A stretch of DNA of 64,000 bases from HK1 sp965204915 (GTDB taxonomy: Bacteria > Pseudomonadota > Gammaproteobacteria > HK1). The first letter of the stretch is position 1, and every line of letters begins with the position of its first letter. The position numbers were made by a program, and so were the translations under genes. The notes under the pieces are model-generated. The model saw only the letters and a list, made by a program, of their open reading frames with translations, had not been told where the DNA came from and searched no databases. The DNA lies in NCBI GenBank assembly GCA_965204915.1, contig OZ242023.1, positions 3,720,001 through 3,784,000 of the forward strand. The letters run 5' to 3'. Positions 9,657 to 17,918 of this stretch are shown here, one piece after another.

Positions 9657-10979
9657 ATGGCGACGACATTCCGCCCCTACGAGCCGGACCAGATGCTGCT
9701 GCTGGCGCCGGATGTACGCGAGTGGCTGCCCGAAGGGCACTTTGCGCATCACGTCAGCGACCTGGTCGACGGACTGGACTTGACGGCGTTCTACGCACCC
9801 TATGAAGGCGATGGTCGGCGCAACGCGCCGTATGAGCCTCGGATGATGGTCAAGGTGCTGCTGTATGGGTATGCGACGGGGGTGTTCTCGTCGCGGGCGA
9901 TGGCGAGGAAGCTGGAGGAGGATGTGGCGTTTCGGGTGTTGGGGGCGGGGAACTTTCCGAGCCACCGCACGTTGTGCGAGTTTCGCCGCCGGCACTTGGA
10001 GGACTTCAAGGGGCTGTTCGTGGGGGTGGTGCGGGTGGCGCGCGAGATGGGATTGGCGCGTTTCGGGAAGGTGTCGATAGACGGGACGAAGGTGCGTGCG
10101 AATGCGAGCAAGCGCAAGGCGATGAGCTACGGTCGGATGGGCGAGAAGGAGCGGGAGTTGGAGGCGGAGGTCGAGGCACTGTTGAACCGGGCTCGCGAGA
10201 CCGATGCGGAGGAGGATGCGCGTTTTGGGGAGTCGTTGCGAGGCGATGAGCTGCCGGAGGAGCTGCGCCGTCGAGAGGACCGGTTGGCGGCGATTCGAGC
10301 GGCGAAGGGGCGTTTGGAGGCGGCGCAGCGCGAGGCGGACGATGCGCGCGGGCGCCGGCCCGGATGGGAGCGCAATCCCAAGGGTGGGCAGCCGTACAAG
10401 CGCGCCTACGGGGAGCCTGATGAGAAGGCGCAGAGCCACTTCACCGACCCTGACAGCGCCATCATGAAGACCAGCGCGGAGGGGTTCCAGCAGTGCTACA
10501 ACGCGCAGGTGGCGGTGGACGGTGAGCGGCAGTTGATAGTGGCGACGGAGCTGACCTCGAACGCGAGCGACCAGGGGGCGATGATGGGGCTGCTCGATGA
10601 GGTCAAGGACCGGTTCGACGCGCAGCCCGAGACGGTGCTTGCCGATGCCGGGTACTGCAACGAGCGGGACTTGTCGGAGCTGGAGGCGCGGGGTATCGAC
10701 GGGTACGTGGCGCCGGGACGCGAGGGCAAGCGGGTGGCGGACAAGGACGCGAAGAGGCACCCGGCGACGCACCGGATGGTCGAGAAGCTGGCCACGCCCA
10801 CGGGCCGGGAACGGTATGCGCAGCGCAAATGGCTGTCCGAGGCGCCCAATGGCTGGATCAAGAAGGTTCTTGGATTCCGGCGGTTCAGCGTGCGGGGTCT
10901 GGCCAAGGCGCGGGGGGAATGGGACTTGGTGTGCCTGGCGCTGAACCTCAAGCGGTTGCAACCGCTTCTGGCGGTGTGA
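9657..10979 (+). CDS. IS1182-family transposase
   Basis: The 440-residue DDE transposase starts at an ATG with a good site (GGAGAGAGCC) upstream. The N-terminal domain has the family pattern FRPYEPDQMLLLAPDVREWLPEGH, YEPRMMVKVLLYGYATG and FRRRHLEDF. The catalytic segments are visible as VSIDGTKVRANASK (first Asp), VATELTSNASDQGAM / TVLADAGYCNERDL (second Asp) and the C-terminal RKWLSEAPNGWIKKVLGFRRFSVRG with the Glu. A charged helical insertion rich in Glu/Arg lies around residues 160-240. No frameshift is seen, so the enzyme may still be active. Confidence 0.95.
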   Translation: MATTFRPYEPDQMLLLAPDVREWLPEGHFAHHVSDLVDGLDLTAFYAPYEGDGRRNAPYEPRMMVKVLLYGYATGVFSSRAMARKLEEDVAFRVLGAGNFPSHRTLCEFRRRHLEDFKGLFVGVVRVAREMGLARFGKVSIDGTKVRANASKRKAMSYGRMGEKERELEAEVEALLNRARETDAEEDARFGESLRGDELPEELRRREDRLAAIRAAKGRLEAAQREADDARGRRPGWERNPKGGQPYKRAYGEPDEKAQSHFTDPDSAIMKTSAEGFQQCYNAQVAVDGERQLIVATELTSNASDQGAMMGLLDEVKDRFDAQPETVLADAGYCNERDLSELEARGIDGYVAPGREGKRVADKDAKRHPATHRMVEKLATPTGRERYAQRKWLSEAPNGWIKKVLGFRRFSVRGLAKARGEWDLVCLALNLKRLQPLLAV

Positions 10980-11155
10980 GGGCGCCTGCTCGCCAGTGGG
11001 ATACGGTCGGAATCTCCCTATCGGGGGTCTTGCCGGACGTCTGGGACCCTCGCGCGTGCCCTGCCTGCCATTGCGCCTTTGCGGTGTCCCGGCCCTCGTG
11101 TCCATCCCCGCATCGAATTCCGGACCGTCCATCCGTTCTCATAGCTTGAACTACC

Positions 11156-11177
11156 TTTCTACGGCGCAGGCTCCTAG
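11156..11177 (+). repeat. right terminal inverted repeat of the IS
   Basis: Inverted partner of 9594-9615. It lies 177 bp past the transposase stop; the bases between hold nothing recognisable. Confidence 0.9.
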
Positions 11178-11423
11178 GTGCATGAGTACCGCGTCGGCGC
11201 GGGGGACGGCGTTGTCGGGCGGGGATGTGGGGGCGGTCATGGCGATTGGTGGGGATCTCGCGGCGGCCGGCGGGCCATGAGGCTGCTCCCAAGCCGGACC
11301 GTCGGAATGGGTGATCTTCGCACTTCTCCCGCCCAACCGGTGTTGCGCTTGGGCAAGTGGAGTCGAGACGCCAGCATCCCGGAATTGTGCAGCGAAGAGA
11401 TCCGGAGGTCGAAGAGGTGGGGA

Positions 11424-11543
11424 TCAGTCCGGGCGAGGGCGCGGGGAGTCCACGCGGGCGGTGTTCGGCGCGAGGCCGGCGGCGGCGAGCCGGCGGGCGG
11501 ACTCGGGCAGGTTTGCGACGGCACTGCCGGTCCGGGTGGTCAT
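11424..11543 (-). pseudogene. N-terminal stub of a tyrosine-recombinase-like integrase
   Basis: A 39-residue frame with GGAGAGA upstream of its ATG lies 28 bp downstream of the small membrane-protein gene. The stretch LPESARRLAAAGLAPNTAR resembles the start of the SAM-like core-binding domain of phage-type integrases, which normally continues with an AY.SDW-like segment. Here it switches abruptly to DSPRPRPD and stops, so at most the first helices remain. The likeness rests on about 20 residues and is a suggestion only. Bases 11178-11423 beside it hold no supportable gene. Confidence 0.45.
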
Positions 11544-11571
11544 GGCTTGGTGGCGTCTCTCCGGTGTGGTG

Positions 11572-11949
11572 TCAGTGGGTGGCGGTGCGCTCGATGAGGA
11601 TTTCGAGGGCGGCGCCCTGCCTGGCGAGGGCTTCGCCCTGCCTGGTGAGGGCTTCGCCCTGCCTGGCGAGGGCTTCGCCCTGCTTGCGCTGGCCGTCGAC
11701 GAGCGCTTCGAGGGCGCGGCCCTGCTGGTCCAGGCGTGCCATCGCTTCGGCGTGGCGCTGATCCTGTTCGTAGGCGCGTTGCGTCCCGGCGCGCTGCATG
11801 GCGCGGATGCCGTACCAGACGACGGCGATCTGGCCGATGCCGATCGCGAGGGAGGCGGCGACCTGGGCGACGGCAACCCACAGGGCGGACTCGCGAAGCG
11901 CGAGGCTGGATTGCTGATAGGCGAGGGTGGCGATCTCGAATTCGGTCAT
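11572..11949 (-). CDS. small membrane protein with tandem RQGEAL repeats
   Basis: I do not recognise a characterised family. The 125 residues begin MTEFEIATLAYQQSSLAL, then a hydrophobic segment (residues about 23-46, AVAQVAASLAIGIGQIAVVWYGI) that should span the membrane. A long charged heptad-like helix follows (EQDQRHAEAMARLDQQGRALEALV), ending in three RQGEAL.. heptads encoded by perfect 21-bp repeats. A single-pass anchor with a cytoplasmic coiled coil is the simplest reading. The start overlaps the stop of the upstream gene as ATGA, so the two are translationally coupled, and an integrase stub follows 28 bp downstream. Confidence 0.65.
   Translation of the reverse strand: MTEFEIATLAYQQSSLALRESALWVAVAQVAASLAIGIGQIAVVWYGIRAMQRAGTQRAYEQDQRHAEAMARLDQQGRALEALVDGQRKQGEALARQGEALTRQGEALARQGAALEILIERTATH
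11620..11682 (+). repeat. three 21-bp tandem repeats inside a coding region
   Basis: Three copies of a 21-bp unit (CCTGGCGAGGGCTTCGCCCT plus G), differing at one position in the middle copy. They encode the heptads of the small coiled-coil protein on the minus strand. Copy-number change here would keep the reading frame. Confidence 0.85.
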
Positions 11950-12284
11950 GGTGGTGTCCCGTTGCGACCGTCGGGCTCCGGCAAGGGCAATCGACGACGG
12001 GCCGCGGCGGTATCGATGGAATCCCGTAGAGGGATCTCGTGTTCTGCCATGAGTTCGTCCAGGGCACGGACGGCCTCCGGATCGAGCCCTTCGGCCAGCC
12101 CTTGGCGACCTACCTCCCCGGCCTGGGTCGCGAGTCGTTCAAGTATCTCGGGAGAGCTCGCAAACGCTGCATCCCGACGCCGTTCATCCTCCATGGCATC
12201 CAGTACAAGCGCGGCGATGGCGTCCTGCCGATCCGCTGGAAGTCGTCCGGCCTGCGCCTCCGCCCGGTCGAGCATTTCGCTCAT
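11946..12284 (-). CDS. small acidic protein, antitoxin-like, first gene of a coupled pair
   Basis: The 112-residue protein is not one I can assign. The segment LPADRQDAIAALVLDAMEDERRRDAAFASSPEILERLATQAGEV resembles a set of short hypothetical proteins that look like antitoxins, with helices and no enzyme motif; that likeness is from memory only. Two features favour a regulated pair: its stop overlaps the next gene's start by four bases (ATGA), and three 19-bp tandem repeats sit 20 bp upstream of its start codon where an operator would be. A toxin-antitoxin or repressor role is an inference. Confidence 0.6.
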   Translation of the reverse strand: MSEMLDRAEAQAGRLPADRQDAIAALVLDAMEDERRRDAAFASSPEILERLATQAGEVGRQGLAEGLDPEAVRALDELMAEHEIPLRDSIDTAAARRRLPLPEPDGRNGTPP

Positions 12285-12303
12285 GGCCGCTCGTTCTCCT
12301 TCC

Positions 12304-12360
12304 TCTACCTTGGGAGAGGCCCTCTACCCTGGGAGAGGTCCTCTGCCCTGGGAGAGACGC
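12304..12360 (+). repeat. three 19-bp direct repeats, possible operator
   Basis: Three head-to-tail copies of TCTACCCTGGGAGAGGYCC (12304-12322, 12323-12341, 12342-12360) with few mismatches, located 20-76 bp upstream of the minus-strand start at 12284. Each copy contains the short inverted pair CCTCTCCC/GGGAGAGG when read across copies. The spacing of nearly two helical turns would suit a repeated protein-binding site. Confidence 0.6.
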
Positions 12361-12438
12361 CACTCCATCATCCGGCGGATCCGTGCCCGGCTCGGTGAGC
12401 GTGAAATGGCCCTGACGAATCGTCAAGCCGGATATCGA

Positions 12439-13221
12439 TCATACGTCCCAGCCGCCGTCCACGGCGATGTGCTGGCCGGTGATCTGGCGGGCGTCGTCGC
12501 TGGCCAGGAACAGCACCGCGTTGGCGACGTCCTGGGCGGTGGTCACGCGCTTCAGGGCCATGTCCTGCACGTACTCGTCGTAGATCTCCTCCTCCGTCCA
12601 GCCCCGCACCATCGCCTTCTCCTCGCAGAGCTTCTTCATGCGCGGACCGTCCACGATGCCCGGACAGACCGCGTTGACGTTGATGTTGTACTTGCCGAGC
12701 TCCAGCGCCACGGTGCGGGTGATGCCGCGCACCGCCCACTTCGACGCGCTGTACGCGGTGCGCATGGGGTAGCCGCGCAGCCCCGAGGTGCCGCCGATGT
12801 TGACGATCTTTCCCGCCCTGCGGGCGATCATGGCCGGCGCCACGTACTTGATCGGCAGGAAGGTGCCGCGCTCGTTGGTGGTGACCACGTGGTCGAAGTC
12901 CGCGACCTCGATGTCCTGTACCGGGGTCTCGATCGGGCCGGTGGTCCCGGCCACGTTGACCAGGACGTCGATGCGGCCCCCGAAGACCTCCAGGGCCTTG
13001 TCCACCATCTCCCCGACCTCGCCGTCGTCGGTGACGTCGCAGGCGATCACCCAGCCCTCGCGCCCCAGGGCCTGCACCTCGGCCGCGACCTCCTTCAACG
13101 GCGCGACGTCGCGGGCGGTCAGCACCACGTCCGCGCCCTCCCGGGCCAGAGTGGTGGTAATCGCCGCCCCCATCCCCTTCGCGGCGCCGGTGACGATCGC
13201 CTTCCTGCCTTCGAGCTTCAT
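12439..13221 (-). CDS. SDR-family NAD(P)-dependent oxidoreductase
   Basis: A classical short-chain dehydrogenase of 260 residues. The dinucleotide site TGAAKGMG is at residues 11-18, CDVTDD binds the adenine near residue 61, and VNVAG replaces the usual NNAG at 89. The catalytic set is Asn116, Ser146 and the YSASK motif with Tyr157 and Lys161. The C-terminus ITGQHIAVDGGWDV is typical. Arg37 after the second strand (LTARD) suggests NADP preference, but this is not decisive. No neighbour indicates the substrate. Starting at ATG 13221 gives GGAGGA just upstream and full family length. Confidence 0.92.
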   Translation of the reverse strand: MKLEGRKAIVTGAAKGMGAAITTTLAREGADVVLTARDVAPLKEVAAEVQALGREGWVIACDVTDDGEVGEMVDKALEVFGGRIDVLVNVAGTTGPIETPVQDIEVADFDHVVTTNERGTFLPIKYVAPAMIARRAGKIVNIGGTSGLRGYPMRTAYSASKWAVRGITRTVALELGKYNINVNAVCPGIVDGPRMKKLCEEKAMVRGWTEEEIYDEYVQDMALKRVTTAQDVANAVLFLASDDARQITGQHIAVDGGWDV

Positions 13222-13402
13222 TGCATCGTTCCTCCTGGTTTTCGTGAATCCGCGGTTCCGTGTTCATCGACGGGAATTTGACCCGTTTGGACGGTATTCC
13301 TTTTCATATCGGGGCAGAATTCCCACGGATTTTCATCATCCGACGTTCGCTGTGATTGCAACCCGCTGGTTGCCCTGAGCCTTGATACAAGGTGCGATCT
13401 CG

Positions 13403-15919
13403 TCACGGCCGATCCACGAAGTGCGAAGCACCCAGGTTGTCGATCAGGGTCCTGTAACTTTCCCTCGCTCCGACCTGCGCCCGGAAGTAGTCTTCCGCCG
13501 GTTGCTCCCACCGTTTGCGCGCCGCGTCATCTACGGGCACGGGAATTTTCAACTCAAGCAGTCGCCTGCCCAGATCCTCGCGGTTGGTCTGCATCTGCAC
13601 GAGGAACCGGAATTGATCGTTCACCACGCGCAACGACAGCATCACCAGAAGCAGCCACGGCGACACGCGGCCCCCGCTCGTGCATCGCAGTACCGCGATC
13701 TCCTTGGTCAGTACTACCTGGGTCTGCCACGGCATCACCGCTGCGCCCAGCCCTATGTTCTTGCTCGCCCGCGTCGGGATTACGATGTCGAATGCCTCCA
13801 GGTTTCGATCCCGGCGTAGTCTCTCGGCTGTTTCTTCCGGGATGAAATACTTGGGATTTTCGTTGATGCGCCAGTTCTTGATGTCCGATACCTTCACGTA
13901 AGGCACATCCCCCTTGCCCTTGAATTGTCCGTGCGGACTCCCGTGGCCCATCGTGCACGTGAGCTCTCCGTTCTCGATCAATTCGCCGATGCTCACCAAA
14001 ACGCATTGGTTCTCTTGCGCGAACACGTCCAGCGCCTCGAGGTAGGGTCTGCGCCAGTAGTACGATGCCGTCAGCACCCCCGCCTTGCACGCCCTCCGTT
14101 GCTCGAATGTGAAGCGAAGCTTGCTTTCGCGCCTCGAACGCGATCGGAGCAGTGCCGTCGCCTCGGCCATCTCATCCTCGAGCACCTCCGTGCGATTCCC
14201 ATCGGCATCCAGGCGAAACAGTGGTTTTCCCTTTTTGTCCTGCCCGTAGCTCTCGGTCAGCATCCCGATGATTCGGTGCCCCTTCCCTGGTTTCGCCTTC
14301 TTCAGAGCCAGAATGGAGGTCTTCGCTCGGCAGTATGGCTCGAATGCTTCGATTGGCACGTTGATGCTATGGGTCACCGTGAACTTCGTGCAAATCCATT
14401 CAACGAACCATCGGTAGCTCGGTGAGAACAAGTACGTATCCGGGAGGACGATCGCGAGGCGCCCGCCGGGTTCCAGAAGATCGTAACAACGCTCGAGAAA
14501 CACCACGCCGACCTCCCGGTTGACCCACCTGCCCTCCTCGCTGCCGTACGATCCGGTGGACGTGTCACGCGCCCACTGCCGGCACACGTCATAACCCTCT
14601 GCCCGCCCGTCGGCGGCATCGATCTGGAGCCGCGTTCCAAAGGGGGGGTTGGTGAGCACCACGGAGAATCTTCCGTCCTGCACCGTCTCCGCCAAGTGCC
14701 TGGGCCAGTGGGATTTGCGCAACGCGTCGGCCTTGAAGACGTGGGTGCTACCGCCGCCGAGTAGTGACAGGTACGCCTTCGACAGTCGCACCGAGACCGT
14801 ATCCTTGTCGATGGCGTACAGCTTTTGCGTACTCCAGTCGCGCATCCCTACGGTGTGTTCCGTCGATCCTTCGCCGGCAACCGATTCCAGCCGCTCCGAT
14901 ACGGCGTTGAGTGCCTCGGCGAGGAAGCTCCCGCTCCCACAGGCCGGGTCGATGATCCGATCCCCGTGCTCCGGCGCGACCGCCGCGACGGCGATGTTCA
15001 CCACGGACGGCGGCGTGAAGTATTGCCCTTCTTCCCCTTTGTAGGCCCGTCCGCGCAACACCTGGAACGCCGTCGAGATCGCATTCGCGTCGTTTCCGAG
15101 CAATCGATAGCTCTGTAGCTGCTCCACCGCGTACCCGATGCTTTCGTCGTCAATCGCGAGGTACACGTTCGAATGCCCGAAGATCCCCGCATGCTTCCTC
15201 GCTTCGCGCTGGAGCATCGTCTTGACGTGCTTCGCGGTCTCCTCTCTCTTTCCCTCCTGCCTCCGGAACTCCAGTGCTTCACCCGGCCGCAGCCTGTGCG
15301 CCTGCTCGTCCAGAATCTTCAACAGCAGCAGGCTCGACAGATCGGGCAGAATCTCTTCGTCCCGGTTCACATTCGTGTCCTGCGCCACGAGTCGATCTCG
15401 GATTCTGCGGACTACGGGCACCAAGGACGGGGCTTTGCCCAAGCGAGCGTACGTCATCGTCGCCGGCGTGCCGTCCGGTTCCAGCGGGTCGTTCGGTCCG
15501 GGGATGCGGGCGCCTGCCGGCGCTTGTTCGTACCCTACCTTCGTCTTGTAGACAATCGTGTAGTCGATCCCGTTGAACCAGATCCCCATCCTGGCGTGCG
15601 GCTCGCGGTCGAGGTACATCTTGAGCTGTTGCAGCCCGCTCTTCTCGTCCGGGCGTTTGCATTCGCAGAGGATTCGTACATGCTCCTCCTTGCGGCAGTG
15701 CGCAGGACTGTCGAAGATCGCGACGTCGACCGGCCAGCGCCGTTTGTCCGACAGACTCCCGGGCACCCACCATTGCGGCCTCGACACAATCTGGCTTCGA
15801 TCCCATCCGCATTCGTCGACAAGTATGTCGAGTAGCGGTTGCGTGGCATCCACCTCTTCGGGGCCGGCGCTGACCAGGCGCCCGGAAGCACGGTCGAGTA
15901 CCGGTTTTCCTTCTGCCAT
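13403..15919 (-). CDS. single-chain restriction-modification protein (nuclease-like N-terminus, N6 methyltransferase, recognition domain)
   Basis: This 838-residue protein combines the parts of a type I/IIG-like system. Residues about 60-90 (RWPVDVAIFD..., ILCECKRPDE) show the D..ExK arrangement of an HsdR-N/PD-(D/E)XK nuclease, with Asp65, Glu86 and Lys88. A helical linker follows, then a HsdM-like gamma-class N6-adenine methyltransferase with YFTPPSVV, DPACGSGSF (324-332) and NPPF (424-427). The last 200 residues resemble an HsdS-type target recognition domain (VPYVKVSDIKNWRINENPKYF). The ATG at 15919 has GGGAGG upstream; an open extension to 16033 lacks support. There is no separate R or S gene beside it. 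GC is visibly lower than in neighbours, suggesting transfer. Confidence 0.85.
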   Translation of the reverse strand: MAEGKPVLDRASGRLVSAGPEEVDATQPLLDILVDECGWDRSQIVSRPQWWVPGSLSDKRRWPVDVAIFDSPAHCRKEEHVRILCECKRPDEKSGLQQLKMYLDREPHARMGIWFNGIDYTIVYKTKVGYEQAPAGARIPGPNDPLEPDGTPATMTYARLGKAPSLVPVVRRIRDRLVAQDTNVNRDEEILPDLSSLLLLKILDEQAHRLRPGEALEFRRQEGKREETAKHVKTMLQREARKHAGIFGHSNVYLAIDDESIGYAVEQLQSYRLLGNDANAISTAFQVLRGRAYKGEEGQYFTPPSVVNIAVAAVAPEHGDRIIDPACGSGSFLAEALNAVSERLESVAGEGSTEHTVGMRDWSTQKLYAIDKDTVSVRLSKAYLSLLGGGSTHVFKADALRKSHWPRHLAETVQDGRFSVVLTNPPFGTRLQIDAADGRAEGYDVCRQWARDTSTGSYGSEEGRWVNREVGVVFLERCYDLLEPGGRLAIVLPDTYLFSPSYRWFVEWICTKFTVTHSINVPIEAFEPYCRAKTSILALKKAKPGKGHRIIGMLTESYGQDKKGKPLFRLDADGNRTEVLEDEMAEATALLRSRSRRESKLRFTFEQRRACKAGVLTASYYWRRPYLEALDVFAQENQCVLVSIGELIENGELTCTMGHGSPHGQFKGKGDVPYVKVSDIKNWRINENPKYFIPEETAERLRRDRNLEAFDIVIPTRASKNIGLGAAVMPWQTQVVLTKEIAVLRCTSGGRVSPWLLLVMLSLRVVNDQFRFLVQMQTNREDLGRRLLELKIPVPVDDAARKRWEQPAEDYFRAQVGARESYRTLIDNLGASHFVDRP

Positions 15920-16063
15920 TCCGCCTCCCGTTTTCAAGTTCAACCGTTTTGCCCTCCGTGTCCGCCTCACCGTTTCCCGATCAACGCGCCGATGGAGTGT
16001 GTCGGCGGCAAGCTGTGCAAGTCGTCGATCCATTGTTCCGCTATGGACGGTGCTCCCGCAGGA

Positions 16064-17701
16064 TCACCGGCGGATTTCGTGCGGATGCGCGGAATCCGCC
16101 GCCTCCGGCGCTCCGTACCCGCCGCCGCCGCAGCTCTCGACCACCACCACGTCGTCCCGGCCGAGACGGACGTTGGCCTTTCCGGGCAGCTCGCGACGGC
16201 GGCCGTCCGCATCGGCAACGGTCACCCGGAACGGCGCTCCCGGTGCTCCTCCCTGCAGCCCGTAGGGAGGTACCACCCGGCGCTCGAACATCGTGGTGAC
16301 CGACATGTCGTCGCACAGTATCCGGTACTCCCGGTGCAGACCGTCGCCGCCGCGGTGGCGCCCTGCCCCGCCCGAGCCGCGGCGCAGGCGCTGGCATTCG
16401 ACCCGGATCGGGTACTCCGCCTCCACCACCTCGGCCGGGGTGTTCATCACGTTCGACATGTGGACCCGGACCACCGGTGCGCCGTCGCGGTCGTGCCGGG
16501 CCCCCTCCCCGCCGCCGTGGGTCTCGTAGAAGGTGGTCCAGGCCCCGTCCGCGCGCCGCCCGCCGAACAGCACCAGGCCGGACGTCGTCGGCCCGCCGGC
16601 GGAGAGCCGTTTCGGTCCGGTCGGCTCCAGCGCCCGGAACACCGCGTCGGCGACGCGCTGCGAGGTCTCGTGGTTGCCGCCCACCACCGGACGATCGGGT
16701 CCGGGGTCGAGCAGCGAGCCGGGGCGGGTGACGATCTCCAGCGGGCGGTAGCCGCCGCCGCTGGGCTGGACGTCGGGCCCGAACAGCGTCTTGACCACGT
16801 AGAAGACGGAGGCGGCGGCGATGAACGGCGTGGTGTTCACCGGCCCGCGGGCCGCGTCGGCGGTCTCGGAGAAGTCGAAGGTGGCGCGGTCGCCGGCGAT
16901 GGTCACCCGCACCCGCACCGCGACTGGCTCGTCTCCCGCGGCATCGTCGTCGAGCCAGTCCTCGCCGTGGTAGACGCCGTCGGGGACGGCGGCCAGGGCC
17001 TCGCGCATCCGGGCCTCGGTCCGATCGTGGATGGCGGCGACGGCGGCGAGCACGGTATCCGTTCCGTGCTCGGCGAAGAGGCGGTGGAGGTGCTCCTCCG
17101 CGTCCCGGGTCGCCGCCATCTGCGCGAGCACGTCGCCCTCGCGCTCCTCCGCCCCGCGCACGTTGGCCAGCACCACGTCCAGGTTCTCGCGATGCGGGCC
17201 GGCGGCGGTGAACAGGCGGAACGGCGGGATGCGCAGCCCTTCCTGCCAGGCGTCGGTGGCCCCGGCGACGTAGCTTCCAGGCACCGCGCCCCCGACGTCG
17301 GCCCAATGGGCGAGGCTGACCGCGAACGCGACCACCGCGCCGTCGACGAACACCGGCCGGATCGCCTTCACGTCCGGCAGGTGGTTGCCGCCGATCTCCG
17401 GCAGGTTGAGGAACCAGACGTCGCCCGGCGCGAGCCGCGACTTCGGCACCCGTTTCAGGAACTCGCGCACCGTGAAGCTCATTACCCCCAGGTGCATGGG
17501 GATGTCGCGGCCCTGGGCGATCAGGTGGCCGTCCGCGTCGGTCAGCGCCGAGGAGAGATCGCCGGCCTCGCGCAGCAGCGGCGACCGGGCCGAGCGCATG
17601 ACCACCAGGGACATCTCCTCCGCCGTCGCGCTCAGGGCGTTGCGGATGACCTCCAGGGTCACGGGGTCGACGGGGAGCATCGAGTCGGCAGAGGCGGTCA
17701 T
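16064..17701 (-). CDS. hyuB: hydantoinase/oxoprolinase family subunit B
   Basis: The 545-residue protein matches the HyuB half of ATP-dependent N-methylhydantoinase/5-oxoprolinase enzymes. Visible family stretches are MLPVDPVTLEVIRNALSATAEEM at the start, SALTDADGHLIAQGRDIPMHLG, GDVWFLNLPEIGGNHLPDVKAIRPVF, then DFSETADAARGPVNTTPFIA and the GGGRPLE-like region, ending NVRLGRDDVVVVESCGGGGYG. It is transcribed after hyuA and should form a complex with it that opens a cyclic amide at the cost of ATP. The exact substrate (hydantoin, oxoproline, other lactam) cannot be read from sequence. Its 5' end has been tandemly duplicated. Confidence 0.92.
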   Translation of the reverse strand: MTASADSMLPVDPVTLEVIRNALSATAEEMSLVVMRSARSPLLREAGDLSSALTDADGHLIAQGRDIPMHLGVMSFTVREFLKRVPKSRLAPGDVWFLNLPEIGGNHLPDVKAIRPVFVDGAVVAFAVSLAHWADVGGAVPGSYVAGATDAWQEGLRIPPFRLFTAAGPHRENLDVVLANVRGAEEREGDVLAQMAATRDAEEHLHRLFAEHGTDTVLAAVAAIHDRTEARMREALAAVPDGVYHGEDWLDDDAAGDEPVAVRVRVTIAGDRATFDFSETADAARGPVNTTPFIAAASVFYVVKTLFGPDVQPSGGGYRPLEIVTRPGSLLDPGPDRPVVGGNHETSQRVADAVFRALEPTGPKRLSAGGPTTSGLVLFGGRRADGAWTTFYETHGGGEGARHDRDGAPVVRVHMSNVMNTPAEVVEAEYPIRVECQRLRRGSGGAGRHRGGDGLHREYRILCDDMSVTTMFERRVVPPYGLQGGAPGAPFRVTVADADGRRRELPGKANVRLGRDDVVVVESCGGGGYGAPEAADSAHPHEIRR

Positions 17702-17918
17702 GGCGGCGACGGTGAGGCTGCCATCGCGGTGGGCGAAAGGCCGACGGTGATCACGGAGCCGATGAAGGTCACGGGGCCGATGGAGGTCACGAGGTCCACG
17801 GGGAGCATCGAGTCGGCGGAGGCGGTCACGGCGGCGACGGTGAGGCTGCTATCGCGGTGGGCGAAAGGCCGACGGTGATCACGGAGCCGATGAAGGTCAC
17901 GGGGCCGATGGAGGTCGT
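17663..17918 (+). repeat. 128-bp tandem duplication at the hyuA-hyuB junction
   Basis: Two adjacent copies, about 17663-17790 and 17791-17918, are about 94% identical by eye. Each contains the first 13-15 codons of hyuB plus its upstream leader. Because 128 is not a multiple of three, the extra copy is out of frame with hyuB. Instead of one intergenic gap it yields two mini frames that link hyuA to hyuB. Confidence 0.9.
17698..17829 (-). CDS. 43-residue mini ORF between hyuA and hyuB
   Basis: It begins at a GTG that overlaps the stop of the preceding mini ORF and ends in a TGA that overlaps the ATG of hyuB. The first 13 codons copy the hyuB N-terminus (TASADSMLPVD); the rest (SIGPVTFIGSVITVGLSPTA) is read from leader DNA in another frame. 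It arose from the tandem duplication. Whether it is translated is unknown; it could serve only to hand ribosomes on to hyuB. Confidence 0.3.
   Translation of the reverse strand: MTASADSMLPVDLVTSIGPVTFIGSVITVGLSPTAMAASPSPP

Larger units (their letters stand above)
9594..11177 (+). mobile_element. IS1182-family insertion sequence, complete
   Basis: The element is 1584 bp and bounded by 22-bp inverted repeats at 9594-9615 and 11156-11177 that match at 21 of 22 positions (outer sequence CTAGGAG.CTGCGCCGTAG). A single transposase gene fills most of it. Both ends read CTAG, itself a palindrome, so CTAG may be a duplicated target rather than part of the ends. No other flanking repeat is visible. 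The element sits 204 bp downstream of tRNA-Cys and appears intact. Confidence 0.9.
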
